Assembly (NCBI RefSeq): GCF_047302285.1
Contig: NZ_CP154845.1
Coordinates: 558,001 to 622,000, forward strand
Length of the DNA stretch: 64,000 nt
Direction of reading: 5' to 3'
From: Robertmurraya sp047302285
Lineage (GTDB): Bacteria; Bacillota; Bacilli; Bacillales; Cytobacillaceae
Shown: positions 15,916 to 24,609 of the stretch, piece by piece
How positions within the stretch are numbered: position 1 is the stretch's first letter
Layout of the letters: each line of letters begins with the position of its first letter
Notes under the pieces: generated by a model
What the model saw: the letters and a program-made list of their open reading frames with translations, nothing else
Told to the model about the DNA's origin: nothing
Database searches by the model: none
Made by a program: the position numbers and the translations under genes

Positions 15916-17412
15916 ATGAGATTTGCTATTAAAAATGAAATGCTCGTACCAGACCGATTGCTCGATGCTCCACAACTTACGCAAACAATCGCAGAGCTCC
16001 ATGAAATTCCACAACCTCCACGCAATCCCCAGTTTCACTTCAATCCCGAAATCAGAATTCACCTAATTGGAAAACAACTACTACTCGATGAAATCCCATA
16101 CCCATTAGAAGAAATCCAACTACATTATGAAAATGGCTATATCACTCTTCGTAAAGGGATTACCCACACGAAGAATCGTCCCAAATGTCAAAGATGTGGA
16201 AATAACGATCCATACTGGTTTGCTACTTTTCCATGTTCAAGATGTCAGGAACGATGCACCTATTGTCGAAAATGCATCATGATGGGCAGAGTGAGCACAT
16301 GTACGCCTCTTTATAGTTGGATCGATGCAGAAGGCATAGAGATTCCCACAGCAGCAAAACTAGAGTGGAACGGCAAACTTTCGCCTGGACAACAGCAGGC
16401 TTCAGACGAAGTCGTTAAAGCGATTTCCTCAAACGAAGATACCCTAGTCTGGGCGGTATGTGGAGCTGGAAAAACCGAGGTGCTCTTCGAGGGAATCCAC
16501 TCTGCCTTATCTCAACAAAAGCGAGTTTGTATTGCAACGCCGAGAACCGACGTCGTTCTTGAATTAGCTCCCCGTCTTCAAGCGGTCTTCCCAGCAATAG
16601 ATGTTGCTTCACTATATGGTGGCTCAGAAGACCGGCACAAATCCTCGCCTCTCACTATCTCCACGACCCACCAACTTTTCCGCTTCTATCAAGCTTTTGA
16701 CACGATTATTGTTGATGAAGTCGATGCATTCCCATATTCAATGGATGAAACATTGCAATATGCTGTCCAAAACGCCCGGAAACCGAAATCCTCGATGATC
16801 TACTTAAGCGCCACCCCGAACACCCAATGGCAAAAAGATTGTCGCCTTGGAAAAAGAAATTATGTTACCATTCCAGCACGCTATCATCGTCATCCACTTC
16901 CTGTTCCGAAATTTGAGTGGTGTGGAAATTGGGACAAGGCTTTAAAGAATGACAAGCTTCCGCCAAATGTGATGAAGTGGCTTAAACAACGACTTAGCAC
17001 AGAAAAACAGGCGCTCTTTTTCATCCCCAGAATCGATTTAATCCCAAAGATCTTATCCATTCTCCGCCAACTTGATCCTCGTATAGAAGCCGTCCATGCT
17101 GAAGATCCAGAGCGAAAAGCGAAGGTTCAATCAATGCGTGAAAAAGAAATTCCGATTCTCGTCACGACGACCATTTTAGAAAGAGGTGTGACCTTTCCGA
17201 ATCTAGATGTGGCCATTCTCGGTTCAGAGGAACAAATTTTCACCGAAAGTGCACTCGTTCAAATTGCTGGTAGAGTAGGGAGGAGCGCTCAATATCCAAC
17301 GGGCGATATTACTTTTTTCCATTATGGCCGGACAGAAGCGATGAACCAGGCACGGAAACAGATTCAATCAATGAATAGGGAAGCGTTGAAGAAAGGGTTG
17401 ATTGACACTTGA
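15916..17412 (+). CDS. comFA: Competence helicase ComFA
   Basis: The 498-residue protein is a DEAD-box-type superfamily 2 ATPase. It has a zinc-binding cysteine cluster at about 91-123 (CQRCG, CSRCQ, CTYCRKC), Walker A AVCGAGKTE near 180-188, the DEVD motif IIVDEVDAF near 262, LSATP near 296, ILERGVTFPNLDV near 422 and GRVGRSAQYP near 455. ComFA acts at the inner membrane with ComEC to pull transforming DNA into the cytoplasm. comFC overlaps its stop codon. ATG at 15916 follows AGAGGTG. comFB, found between comFA and comFC in B. subtilis, is absent. Confidence 0.95.
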   Translation: MRFAIKNEMLVPDRLLDAPQLTQTIAELHEIPQPPRNPQFHFNPEIRIHLIGKQLLLDEIPYPLEEIQLHYENGYITLRKGITHTKNRPKCQRCGNNDPYWFATFPCSRCQERCTYCRKCIMMGRVSTCTPLYSWIDAEGIEIPTAAKLEWNGKLSPGQQQASDEVVKAISSNEDTLVWAVCGAGKTEVLFEGIHSALSQQKRVCIATPRTDVVLELAPRLQAVFPAIDVASLYGGSEDRHKSSPLTISTTHQLFRFYQAFDTIIVDEVDAFPYSMDETLQYAVQNARKPKSSMIYLSATPNTQWQKDCRLGKRNYVTIPARYHRHPLPVPKFEWCGNWDKALKNDKLPPNVMKWLKQRLSTEKQALFFIPRIDLIPKILSILRQLDPRIEAVHAEDPERKAKVQSMREKEIPILVTTTILERGVTFPNLDVAILGSEEQIFTESALVQIAGRVGRSAQYPTGDITFFHYGRTEAMNQARKQIQSMNREALKKGLIDT

Positions 17413-18116
17413 GTGAATACTGTCTTTTTTGTCATGAAGAAATGATCGAGCATATTAGTTGGTCCACTTTTTTCACACAAAGAGAAGAAACAGCTCTTTG
17501 TTCGACATGTCAGGATCAACTCGAAGAAATATCGGGAGAACGATGTGAAATTTGCAGTCGTCCCCTAGAAAAGTTGGACCCCCAATACGTGATCGGAAAA
17601 CGGTGCTCTGATTGTGTCCGCTGGGAAGAAGAAGAGGAGTGGAAGGGCTATTTGCAATCCAATCTGTCCATCTATTTATACAACGATTTCTTAAAAGAGT
17701 TGATTAGTCAGTACAAATTCCGTGGTGATTATATCTTGGCAAAAGTGTTTTCGAAAAAGCTTCAAACTTATCTGCAAAAAATATCTTTTGATTATGTTGT
17801 TCCGATTCCGTTAAGTGCGGAAAGACAATTTGAACGTGGTTTTAATCAATCAGAAGCCTTAATTCAAGAGGCTGGCTATCATCCTACGCAGCTCCTTCAG
17901 AGAACCCATAGTGAAAAACAATCAAAGAAATCCCGTAGTGATAGGATTCATCTTCCACAAATTTTTCAAATACTGGATGCTTCAGAGCTTAAAAATAAAA
18001 ATATCCTATTAGTCGATGACATTTACACAACGGGTTCCACTTTACGGCATGCGGCAAAGATTCTAAAGAAAGAGGGGGCGAAAAGTATATCGGCTTTAAC
18101 GATTGCACGTGGCTAG
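17409..18116 (+). CDS. comFC: Competence phosphoribosyltransferase-like protein ComFC
   Basis: The 235-residue product has a four-Cys zinc module at the start (CLFCHEE, CSTCQD, CEICSRPL, CSDC), PIPLSAERQFERGFNQS near 136 and the PRPP-binding loop ILLVDDIYTTGST near 198-210. ComFC/GntX proteins take part in uptake of single-stranded DNA and bind ComFA. The TTG start (17409) overlaps the comFA TGA stop, indicating translational coupling. Length agrees with the family. Confidence 0.93.
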   Translation: MSEYCLFCHEEMIEHISWSTFFTQREETALCSTCQDQLEEISGERCEICSRPLEKLDPQYVIGKRCSDCVRWEEEEEWKGYLQSNLSIYLYNDFLKELISQYKFRGDYILAKVFSKKLQTYLQKISFDYVVPIPLSAERQFERGFNQSEALIQEAGYHPTQLLQRTHSEKQSKKSRSDRIHLPQIFQILDASELKNKNILLVDDIYTTGSTLRHAAKILKKEGAKSISALTIARG

Positions 18117-18151
18117 CATAGTGCTAGAAATACGCTAGCATAAAGCTAGCA
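18112..18151. repeat. GCTAG array with exact 11-bp period after comFC
   Basis: GCTAG begins at 18112, 18123, 18134 and 18145, exactly 11 bases apart; the first copy includes the comFC stop codon. The outer copies form GTGCTAG/CTAGCAC dyads. The spacing is about one helical turn. Confidence 0.7.
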
Positions 18152-18253
18152 CAGTGCTTCTACCATCATTTGTCTCAAAATTTTCATATTCATCCTTACC
18201 CCTTCACGCTATAATGTTTTTAAGAGAAGTTTTCTTTAGGGGGAGCTAGAAAA

Positions 18254-18661
18254 ATGGATCAATTATCAAACTGTCCAAAATGCGATGCTATCTTTGTAAA
18301 AAATAAATTTCGTGATATTTGCCCGGATTGCTGGAAGGAAGAAGAAGTAGCGTATGAAACGGTTTATCAGTTTATCCGTAAACGGGAGAATCGAACTGCA
18401 ACGATGCAACAAGTAGAAGAGGCGACAGGAGTAGAGGAAGAACTCATTTTAAAATTCGTGAAAACCGGTCGGTTAAAGGTGGCGCAATTTCCGAATCTTG
18501 GCTATCCATGTGATAAATGTGGCAAGATTATTCAAAAGGGAAAGCTTTGCAACCCATGTGCTGATACGCTGAAAAAAGAACTTGAGATGCATACGAAGGA
18601 AGAAGAACGCAAGAAGGAAATAGAGAGACAAGACACACATAGAACATACTTCACGAAGTAA
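18254..18661 (+). CDS. yvyF: YvyF family flagellar-locus zinc-ribbon protein
   Basis: The 135-residue protein has two Cys pairs in an N-terminal ribbon (CPKCDAIF, CPDCW), a central helical segment (RENRTATMQQVEEATGVEEE) that looks like a small helix-turn-helix, a second Cys set (CDKCGKII, CNPCA) and a charged C-terminal helix. This is the TIGR03826/YvyF family, always next to flgM in Bacillus, with no proven function. ATG at 18254 follows GGGGGAG. A TATAAT at 18210 without a clear -35 may be its promoter. Confidence 0.85.
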   Translation: MDQLSNCPKCDAIFVKNKFRDICPDCWKEEEVAYETVYQFIRKRENRTATMQQVEEATGVEEELILKFVKTGRLKVAQFPNLGYPCDKCGKIIQKGKLCNPCADTLKKELEMHTKEEERKKEIERQDTHRTYFTK

Positions 18662-18690
18662 AACCGTATGCTGATGCATGCGGTTTTTTT
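18662..18690 (+). terminator. Intrinsic terminator after yvyF
   Basis: AACCGTATGC-TGA-TGCATGCGGTT stem followed by a T run, starting right after the stop codon. It separates the com/yvyF block from the flagellar genes that follow. Confidence 0.8.
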
Positions 18691-18741
18691 CTAATCTAGA
18701 AGTACATCCCGAAAAATAGTAGTTTAAACAAAACATTCCAA

Positions 18742-18768
18742 TTAATATGTTTGCAACTTAGCCGATAT
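18742..18768 (+). promoter_or_regulatory. SigD-type promoter for the FliK-like gene
   Basis: TTAA (18742-18745), 15 bases, GCCGATAT (18761-18768). The -10 is a perfect match to the sigma-D consensus at correct spacing, 33 bases before the ATG at 18802. Confidence 0.75.
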
Positions 18769-18801
18769 TAGGGATAGAAGTTTGTACGGGGAGTGTCATA
18801 T

Positions 18802-21800
18802 ATGCAAATCACCAATCAAGGACTGACAAGTACAGCAAGTATGGACATTTCATTTGATGTTAAGAAAGATGAAATTTACTCTGCTCAAATAAAACAACGA
18901 ATTTCAGATAAAGAAGCTATTCTTCAAATAAGAGGGAAGGAATTTGTCTCTGAATTTGAAGGTAAGGTACCAGATGGAGAGCGGGCAACGGTTCAAGTAA
19001 AGAATTATCAAGAAGATAAAATGACCGTAAAAGAGATTCGCAACGAGGATGCTAAATTGGCAAACTCAAAATCCACTGAACCCTCTGCGGTTTTACAAAA
19101 AGTAGGATTAACTTCAAAAGATGCTCCTGAATTAAGAGAGACAGCAAGATTATTACTTGATAAGGGATATCCATTATCGAAAGAAGTTGTTTCTGAACTG
19201 AAGTCCTTTTTTGAAAAAGGGCGAGGTACTTTAGAAACAAAAAGTGATGCAGTCAAGGCTCTTGTTAATAAGGGATTAGAAGTTACACAGACACATCTCC
19301 GTTCTGTTCATGAAGCACTTCACGGAGAGCCTTTAAATAAAGTATTAACAAATCTTGCAAAGGAACTAAGCCTTGATACTACTGCAAGAACGGAACAAGG
19401 GAATGTTTCAAGTGTGCGAGAAGGGTTGATAAAAGCAAGGACAGAAGGAAATGTATCTCAAACCTCTCTTTCTAACAGAAACATATACAATCAAACAGCA
19501 GTGAGAGAAATGGTTAGTCAAATTCAATCCATATTAGAGAAGGAAGCAGACCCACAAAAGGTGATTCAAACTGTAAAAGATACGCTCTCAACTAATTCAA
19601 AAGTTGATCGAGATATCATGAATGAGATAAAAAAAGTAATTGCTGATGCGGAAAAGCTTCAATCTATCGGCAAGGAGAGACTTGCTCAAACATTAAATCG
19701 ATCTGAAACACAAATTGTTGCACAAAAAGCGGTTGTTATTGAAAAGCTAGAGCAAATCCGATCTATTAATAGTAATAGTCTCAATGAAATAGTTAGAGAT
19801 CTGAAAAATCAGGTGATTTCCAATCCTAATCTCCAAAAGTCTATTGAAAAAGTTCAATCCGACTTGTTAAACAATAAAAATCTTCCATCAGATGTTGCAG
19901 GTAAAGTTGTAAAGGCATTAACAGAATCTACTGCGTTAATGCAGCAAGGTCGTATTACAACAGGTAAGGAAGTCCTTAGCTCTGCTCTAGCAAGTGTGGA
20001 AAATGAATTGGTTGATGCGAAGGCTTCAGAGGTATTAAAACAAGTAAAAGATACAGTTCGACAGGAGCCTAGCCTGCAACGTGCCATTGATCAAGTCCGA
20101 GATCAAGTTTTACAGAATTCAAAAATTGACCGAGAAGTTGTACAAAAGATAGAAAGAGCGGTGCAAGAAGCAACCCAGCTTCAGAAGTTAGGTCAGGAAG
20201 CAGCAGGGAAAGAGCGAATCGTTCAGGCTCTTACCAAGGCAGAATCCGAGACGGAACAATTAGAATTAAGACGAAATGAAGCCACTATAAGACAGGATTC
20301 AAAGGAAGCAGTTCAATCTGATTCTCGGCGGGTTGCATCGACGCCGCCACAAATGCTTAATTCAAAAGCTACTTTAGCTCCTCAACCTGTTGCATCTCAA
20401 GAGATTGAGCTTAAGGAAACGATTAAGCAAATTCAGCTCCAGCTTCAAACTGGTCAAGATGTTAAAAAGATGGTTCAAGAACAAGTGCTAGGTCATAAAA
20501 GCATTGATCCTGATAGCGCAAAAAATATAGAAACAGCTCTCAAACAAGCAGATCAACTGAATGAGGCAGGACGCGAACGACTGAATAAGCTCTTGCAACA
20601 GTTAGAAGCAACGGCATTAAAGTCTCTACCTCAATTGAATGATTCTGGGGACCAGGTAAATAAATTAATCAATCAAACTGAGCTCAAAAACAGTACGGAA
20701 AGTACCAAACTAGTACAAATGCCTAAGCTACCAAGTGAAACGATCCAGCAGGCGATAAAGCAGTTCAATAATGAACCTGATGTAGAGAAGGCGCTAACTT
20801 TAATCAGAAAAGAAGTTTCTAGTAATCCGAATATCGATGTTCGAAATGTAACTAAAATTGAGGAAACGTTAGAACGTGCTCAACAATTAAATGATAGAGG
20901 AAGAGAAATTGCTTCACGTCAGCATGTTGCAAATGAATTAAATAATATTCAGCAATCTCTTTCAATGTCTGAACCGAAGGTGGATCCTACTCAAGGGATG
21001 AATAACCAATATGATGTTGACGAGCTTCTTCAATCTATGCAAATTCAGTCTAAGGAAATATTGGTAACGAGAGTCACACAGAAACTCGCTGAGGCGACCC
21101 ATGAATTTCGTGAGCTAAAAAGAGAAATTACAAGAAACTTAGATAGTGTTCAACGTACCATTGATACTTTAAAGGGAAGTGCCCAGCCACAGGCGAGCAA
21201 AATGCTTGAGACTGCTATTAGCAAGCTAGATAATGCCATTTTAAAAAGCGATTTAATGTTATTTACTGATATGAAGACGGAGAGACAGCTTTTACAAGCG
21301 AGCTCACAATTAGCTGAAGCGAAAAAACTTTTAGCAAAAGGGAATTTCACTGAAGCATCAAAAATTGTTGGGCAGGTCAAAGAGTTGATTGATAAATTGA
21401 ATTTCAAGCCTTCCGAGCAAAAGATCATGCACTTTGTTGGGAAAGAGAGCCTTGCCATGGATAATCGGAATGCAGTACTAGAAGCTGGTGCTAGAGGATT
21501 TTCCCTGCAAGAGGCATCCGGTAGGCAAATGTTTGAAATGGTTCGTTCTCTCGGGCTAAACCATGATAGTGATCTAGCGAATTCCCTTGTGTTCAAAAAT
21601 GGAGAGCACACACAGCAAGAGCAACAAACGAATCTGAAGGCGATTCTGATGAAGTTGCAACAAGATGATGCCAACCCTAAAGTTTCCCAGCATGTGGAAC
21701 AAGCACTTAATAACTTGACAGGCCAGCAGTTATTAAGCAAGGCGGACTCACCAGGAACGTTGCAGAGCATGCTAATTAATCTTCCGATGCTGCTTGGCGG

Positions 21801-22164
21801 TAAGCCGGAAAATTTACAGGTCTTTGTGAACTCAAAAAATGAGGGTCAACAGGTCGATTGGGAGAATTGCAATCTTTATTTCCTTATTGAAACGAAGAGG
21901 CTTGGGGATGTAGGAATCATGCTTTCAGCAACCGAACGGAATTTAAGCATCACCATTAAAAATGATAAACCTGGTTTTAAAGATAAAATGGAGCCATTAG
22001 CGCAGATGGCTAAGGATAAACTCAATGAAATTGGTTATAACGTCAATTCTCTACATTTTACGAGAATGACACCTATTGACACTAAAAATCAAATCAATCA
22101 AACGATGGATCCAAAACCACAAAAGCCTATTTTTACTGAGAAGGGAATGGATTTCAAAATATGA
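18802..22164 (+). CDS. Very large FliK-like protein (YlqG type) with five internal helical repeats
   Basis: This 1120-residue protein has a small beta-like N-terminal part (about 1-85), then some 800 residues of Gln/Lys/Glu-rich helices, and a C-terminal domain (about 985-1085; LQVFVNSKN, LYFLIETKRLGDVGIMLSA, GYNVNSLHFTRM) that resembles the FliK hook-length C-terminal domain. Five related repeats of about 60-70 residues begin near 236, 328, 410, 536 and 645, each with an ID-x-x-x-x-KIE-like motif and a final QLxxxGRE-like motif. The TGA stop overlaps the start of the FlhB-like gene, the same pairing as ylqG-ylqH in B. subtilis. I chose ATG 18802 because CGGGGAG fits it better than the GTG at 18793. 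The role is inferred: a secreted or export-linked flagellar ruler-like protein. Confidence 0.7.
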   Translation: MQITNQGLTSTASMDISFDVKKDEIYSAQIKQRISDKEAILQIRGKEFVSEFEGKVPDGERATVQVKNYQEDKMTVKEIRNEDAKLANSKSTEPSAVLQKVGLTSKDAPELRETARLLLDKGYPLSKEVVSELKSFFEKGRGTLETKSDAVKALVNKGLEVTQTHLRSVHEALHGEPLNKVLTNLAKELSLDTTARTEQGNVSSVREGLIKARTEGNVSQTSLSNRNIYNQTAVREMVSQIQSILEKEADPQKVIQTVKDTLSTNSKVDRDIMNEIKKVIADAEKLQSIGKERLAQTLNRSETQIVAQKAVVIEKLEQIRSINSNSLNEIVRDLKNQVISNPNLQKSIEKVQSDLLNNKNLPSDVAGKVVKALTESTALMQQGRITTGKEVLSSALASVENELVDAKASEVLKQVKDTVRQEPSLQRAIDQVRDQVLQNSKIDREVVQKIERAVQEATQLQKLGQEAAGKERIVQALTKAESETEQLELRRNEATIRQDSKEAVQSDSRRVASTPPQMLNSKATLAPQPVASQEIELKETIKQIQLQLQTGQDVKKMVQEQVLGHKSIDPDSAKNIETALKQADQLNEAGRERLNKLLQQLEATALKSLPQLNDSGDQVNKLINQTELKNSTESTKLVQMPKLPSETIQQAIKQFNNEPDVEKALTLIRKEVSSNPNIDVRNVTKIEETLERAQQLNDRGREIASRQHVANELNNIQQSLSMSEPKVDPTQGMNNQYDVDELLQSMQIQSKEILVTRVTQKLAEATHEFRELKREITRNLDSVQRTIDTLKGSAQPQASKMLETAISKLDNAILKSDLMLFTDMKTERQLLQASSQLAEAKKLLAKGNFTEASKIVGQVKELIDKLNFKPSEQKIMHFVGKESLAMDNRNAVLEAGARGFSLQEASGRQMFEMVRSLGLNHDSDLANSLVFKNGEHTQQEQQTNLKAILMKLQQDDANPKVSQHVEQALNNLTGQQLLSKADSPGTLQSMLINLPMLLGGKPENLQVFVNSKNEGQQVDWENCNLYFLIETKRLGDVGIMLSATERNLSITIKNDKPGFKDKMEPLAQMAKDKLNEIGYNVNSLHFTRMTPIDTKNQINQTMDPKPQKPIFTEKGMDFKI

Positions 22165-22463
22165 TGGTAACGTCCACTTTTTACAATCAAAAAAGACGGA
22201 AAGAGAAAAATGGCCCTTCTGCTGCTGTCATTAAATATGATGAGGGCTCAAGTAAGGCTCCAACAGTGGTTGCCCAAGGGAAAGGTCAAGTTGCTCAGCA
22301 GATTATTGAATTAGCAAAAAAGAACAATGTTCATATGCAAGAGGATTCAACATTAGTAGCGAATTTGTTAGATATGGACTTAGGGGACAATGTTCCGCCA
22401 CAATTATATTCGGTTATGGCAGAAATTTTACTTTTAATAGAGGAAATGGAGAAAAACTATTAA
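22161..22463 (+). CDS. FlhB C-terminal cytoplasmic domain homologue (YlqH type)
   Basis: The 100-residue product lines up with the part of FlhB after its NPTH cleavage site: AAVIKYDEGSSKAPTVVAQG, then AQQIIELAKKNNVHMQED and a final acidic helix PQLYSVMAEILLLIEEME. It has no membrane part and no NPTH. FlhB-C switches the flagellar exporter from hook to filament substrates after contact with FliK; a free copy may compete with or replace it. The start codon overlaps the stop of the FliK-like gene (ATGA), so the two proteins are likely partners. Confidence 0.85.
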   Translation: MMVTSTFYNQKRRKEKNGPSAAVIKYDEGSSKAPTVVAQGKGQVAQQIIELAKKNNVHMQEDSTLVANLLDMDLGDNVPPQLYSVMAEILLLIEEMEKNY

Positions 22464-22487
22464 ACACTTTTCGACTTTTTCCGATAA
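22461..22487 (+). promoter_or_regulatory. SigD-type promoter for the FliS-like/flagellin pair
   Basis: TAAA (22461-22464, overlapping the upstream stop codon), 15 bases, TCCGATAA (22480-22487). One base differs from the -10 consensus GCCGATAA. Confidence 0.75.
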
Positions 22488-22521
22488 ATAAGATAGATAA
22501 CTAATTGGAGGTGTACTACAG

Positions 22522-22950
22522 GTGACTGAAATCTTTACAGAGTCAGCAATTCACCAAAAATCACCACAGGAAATAACGGCACTTCTATACGAAGCGTGTA
22601 TGACAAACTTAGAAAATGCAATCATTGATATTCAAAATAAAGACTTTGTATTAGCAAATAAAAAGCTCCAAAACGCTAATGATATTCTGCAACGATTAGG
22701 TGCAGGAATTAACTATGAGGCTGGCATTATCGCTGACCAATTAGATGTACTTTATAACTATATGGCTGATAAAATTGTTGAAGCTAATTTAAATAAAGAT
22801 ATCAAAATCATTGAAGAAGTTCTTAGTTCACTAGAAGAAATCTCAGCTGCTTGGAATCAGGCTATGAAAAACAAAGCAGTGGATCCAGGAGCGGCCATTC
22901 GTAAAAAAGCTTCTGCATATGAAAAAAGTATATTTACTGAAGAATATTAA
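22522..22950 (+). CDS. FliS-like flagellin chaperone, divergent copy
   Basis: The 142-residue helical protein has the FliS layout: a short N-terminal tail, SPQEITALLYEACMTNLENAI (compare SPGELTLLLYNGCLKFI in the canonical FliS at 52580), a helix with NKKLQNANDILQRLGAGI, and LYNYMADKIVEANLNKD, the counterpart of MYDYMHRRLVEANLKND. FliS binds the C-terminal helix of flagellin and keeps it unfolded until export. The gene lies 17 bases before a second flagellin gene, so it is probably dedicated to it. The GTG start follows TTGGAGGTG. Confidence 0.85.
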   Translation: MTEIFTESAIHQKSPQEITALLYEACMTNLENAIIDIQNKDFVLANKKLQNANDILQRLGAGINYEAGIIADQLDVLYNYMADKIVEANLNKDIKIIEEVLSSLEEISAAWNQAMKNKAVDPGAAIRKKASAYEKSIFTEEY

Positions 22951-22967
22951 ATAAGAGGTGCATAAAG

Positions 22968-24398
22968 ATGAAGATTAATAATAATATCCAAGCATTAAAT
23001 GCCTATCGTAATTTATATCAAAATCAATCTGCAACGTCTAAAAACCTTGAAAGATTATCATCTGGTCTCCGAATTAATCGCGCAGCTGATGATGCAGCAG
23101 GACTAGCTATTTCAGAAAAAATGCGTTCTCAAATCCGTGGCTTAAAACAAGCAGAAAGAAACTCTCTTGATGGAATTTCTTTAATGCAAACAGCTGAAGG
23201 AGCCATGACTGAAGTGCATTCTATGCTTCAACGTATGCGTGAGCTTGCTGTACAAGCTGCAAATGACACGAATACAACAGAAGATCGTGGTGCCATTCAA
23301 AAGGAAATTGATCAATTATTATTAGAAATAGATAGCATCGCTTCAAAAACAGAATTTAATACGCGTAAATTACTTGATGGTTCAAGTGCGGTTGATACAC
23401 AGTTTTTGACTGGTGAACAAGCAAAAACGAATCTTTTAACTGTACCGGTTGTGACAGACCCATCGTTAGCAACGGGAGAATATGCGGTTACAGTTGCAAA
23501 TAAAGAAACTACTTATAAATTAAATCAACCAGGTGCAGGAGTAAACGATACAAATGTTCTTGCGATTGATCCAACTGACGGGGCAAAGCTTGGTTTTGGC
23601 GAATACACGATTGTTGTTTCAAATTTCAATTCAGAAACTAACAGTGCTACCATTGAAGTATTGGACCCAGATGGATTCTCAATCGGTTCAATGGCTGAAG
23701 AGATTGGTGAAGATGGGAAAGAAGTAGAAATTGGTACGAAGGATGGACAAAAAGTAACGGTTGATACTTCATTTATCACTGGTAATGGCACTGCCAAAAT
23801 TCAAGTCGAAGGTAAGATGGATGTTTCGGTTTCTAGAGTAGATGATCCAGGTGATCCAGATTCAGATGAGGACCCAACTTTAACACCTGTTACTTTTACA
23901 AGAACAATCACATCTACAAACGGCATCGTAAAACATGGCGGTTTAGAGATGGAGTTTGGTGTAAATGTATCTGATGGAACATCTAGATTCCAATTAACAA
24001 ATAAAGCACTTGCTTTCCAAATTGGAGCTAATACAGGACAAAGTCTAAATATTGATGTGCCTCAACTAAGTACTGTTAAGCTAGGTATTGAAGACATTAA
24101 TGTACTGGATCATGAATCAGCTAATATGGCGATTTTTAAGCTTGAAAGTGCGATTAATCAAATCTCAGCCACGCGTTCGAAACTAGGGGCAACACAAAAT
24201 CGATTAGAACACACAATCAATAATTTACAAGTGACACATGAAAACTTAACATCTGCGGAGTCACGTATCCGTGATGCTGATATGGCACTTGAAATGACAG
24301 AGTTTACGAAGAATAATATTCTTAACCAGTCTGCACAAGCGATGCTTGCTCAAGCCAACCAGTTACCACAAGGTGTGCTTCAATTGCTACAAGGATAA
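22968..24398 (+). CDS. Flagellin, second and larger copy
   Basis: The 476-residue protein has the conserved flagellin termini: MKINNNIQALNAYRNLYQNQ, LERLSSGLRINRAADDAAG and LQRMRELAVQAANDTNTTED at the N-terminus, and RLEHTINNLQVTHENL, SRIRDADMALEMTEF and the C-terminal LAQANQLPQGVLQLLQG. Between them, about residues 140-345, is a Thr/Asp-rich surface domain absent from the 330-residue Hag at 30743. It would be exported by the flagellar type III system and polymerised into the filament, perhaps as a minor or conditional flagellin. ATG at 22968 follows AGAGGTG. Confidence 0.95.
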   Translation: MKINNNIQALNAYRNLYQNQSATSKNLERLSSGLRINRAADDAAGLAISEKMRSQIRGLKQAERNSLDGISLMQTAEGAMTEVHSMLQRMRELAVQAANDTNTTEDRGAIQKEIDQLLLEIDSIASKTEFNTRKLLDGSSAVDTQFLTGEQAKTNLLTVPVVTDPSLATGEYAVTVANKETTYKLNQPGAGVNDTNVLAIDPTDGAKLGFGEYTIVVSNFNSETNSATIEVLDPDGFSIGSMAEEIGEDGKEVEIGTKDGQKVTVDTSFITGNGTAKIQVEGKMDVSVSRVDDPGDPDSDEDPTLTPVTFTRTITSTNGIVKHGGLEMEFGVNVSDGTSRFQLTNKALAFQIGANTGQSLNIDVPQLSTVKLGIEDINVLDHESANMAIFKLESAINQISATRSKLGATQNRLEHTINNLQVTHENLTSAESRIRDADMALEMTEFTKNNILNQSAQAMLAQANQLPQGVLQLLQG

Positions 24399-24403
24399 AT
24401 TTC

Positions 24404-24450
24404 ACAAGAGGGGTAAGGCTAACTATAACAGTCTTTCCTCTCTTTTTTAT
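24404..24450 (+). terminator. Likely intrinsic terminator after the second flagellin gene
   Basis: AAGAGGGGTAAG pairs imperfectly with CTTTCCTCTCTT across a short loop and is followed by TTTT. Confidence 0.55.
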
Positions 24451-24480
24451 GATGGCACTGTTATAAGCAAGTGTTGATTT

Positions 24481-24528
24481 TTTGAATCATTTCGTGTGAA
24501 ACCTTGGTTTCACACGAAATGATTCAAA
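24481..24528. repeat. 48-bp perfect palindrome
   Basis: Two perfectly complementary 23-base arms (24481-24503 and 24506-24528) are separated by only two bases (TT). The centre reads AAACCTTGGTTT. There is no T run after it on the plus strand, but Ts flank its left side, so it could terminate minus-strand transcripts or stabilise the 3' end of the flagellin mRNA. No family is recognised. Confidence 0.85.
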
Positions 24529-24609
24529 TATCGTTTTATCAACAATATTGTTTAATATAGCCTTTATGATAAGATCTTGTTATTAACCATTAAAAGGACG
24601 GATTAATTT

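Noticed and set aside
21150..21770. 206-codon open frame on the minus strand
   Set aside because: Shadow of the FliK-like gene; Cys/Ser-rich composition typical of antisense frames.
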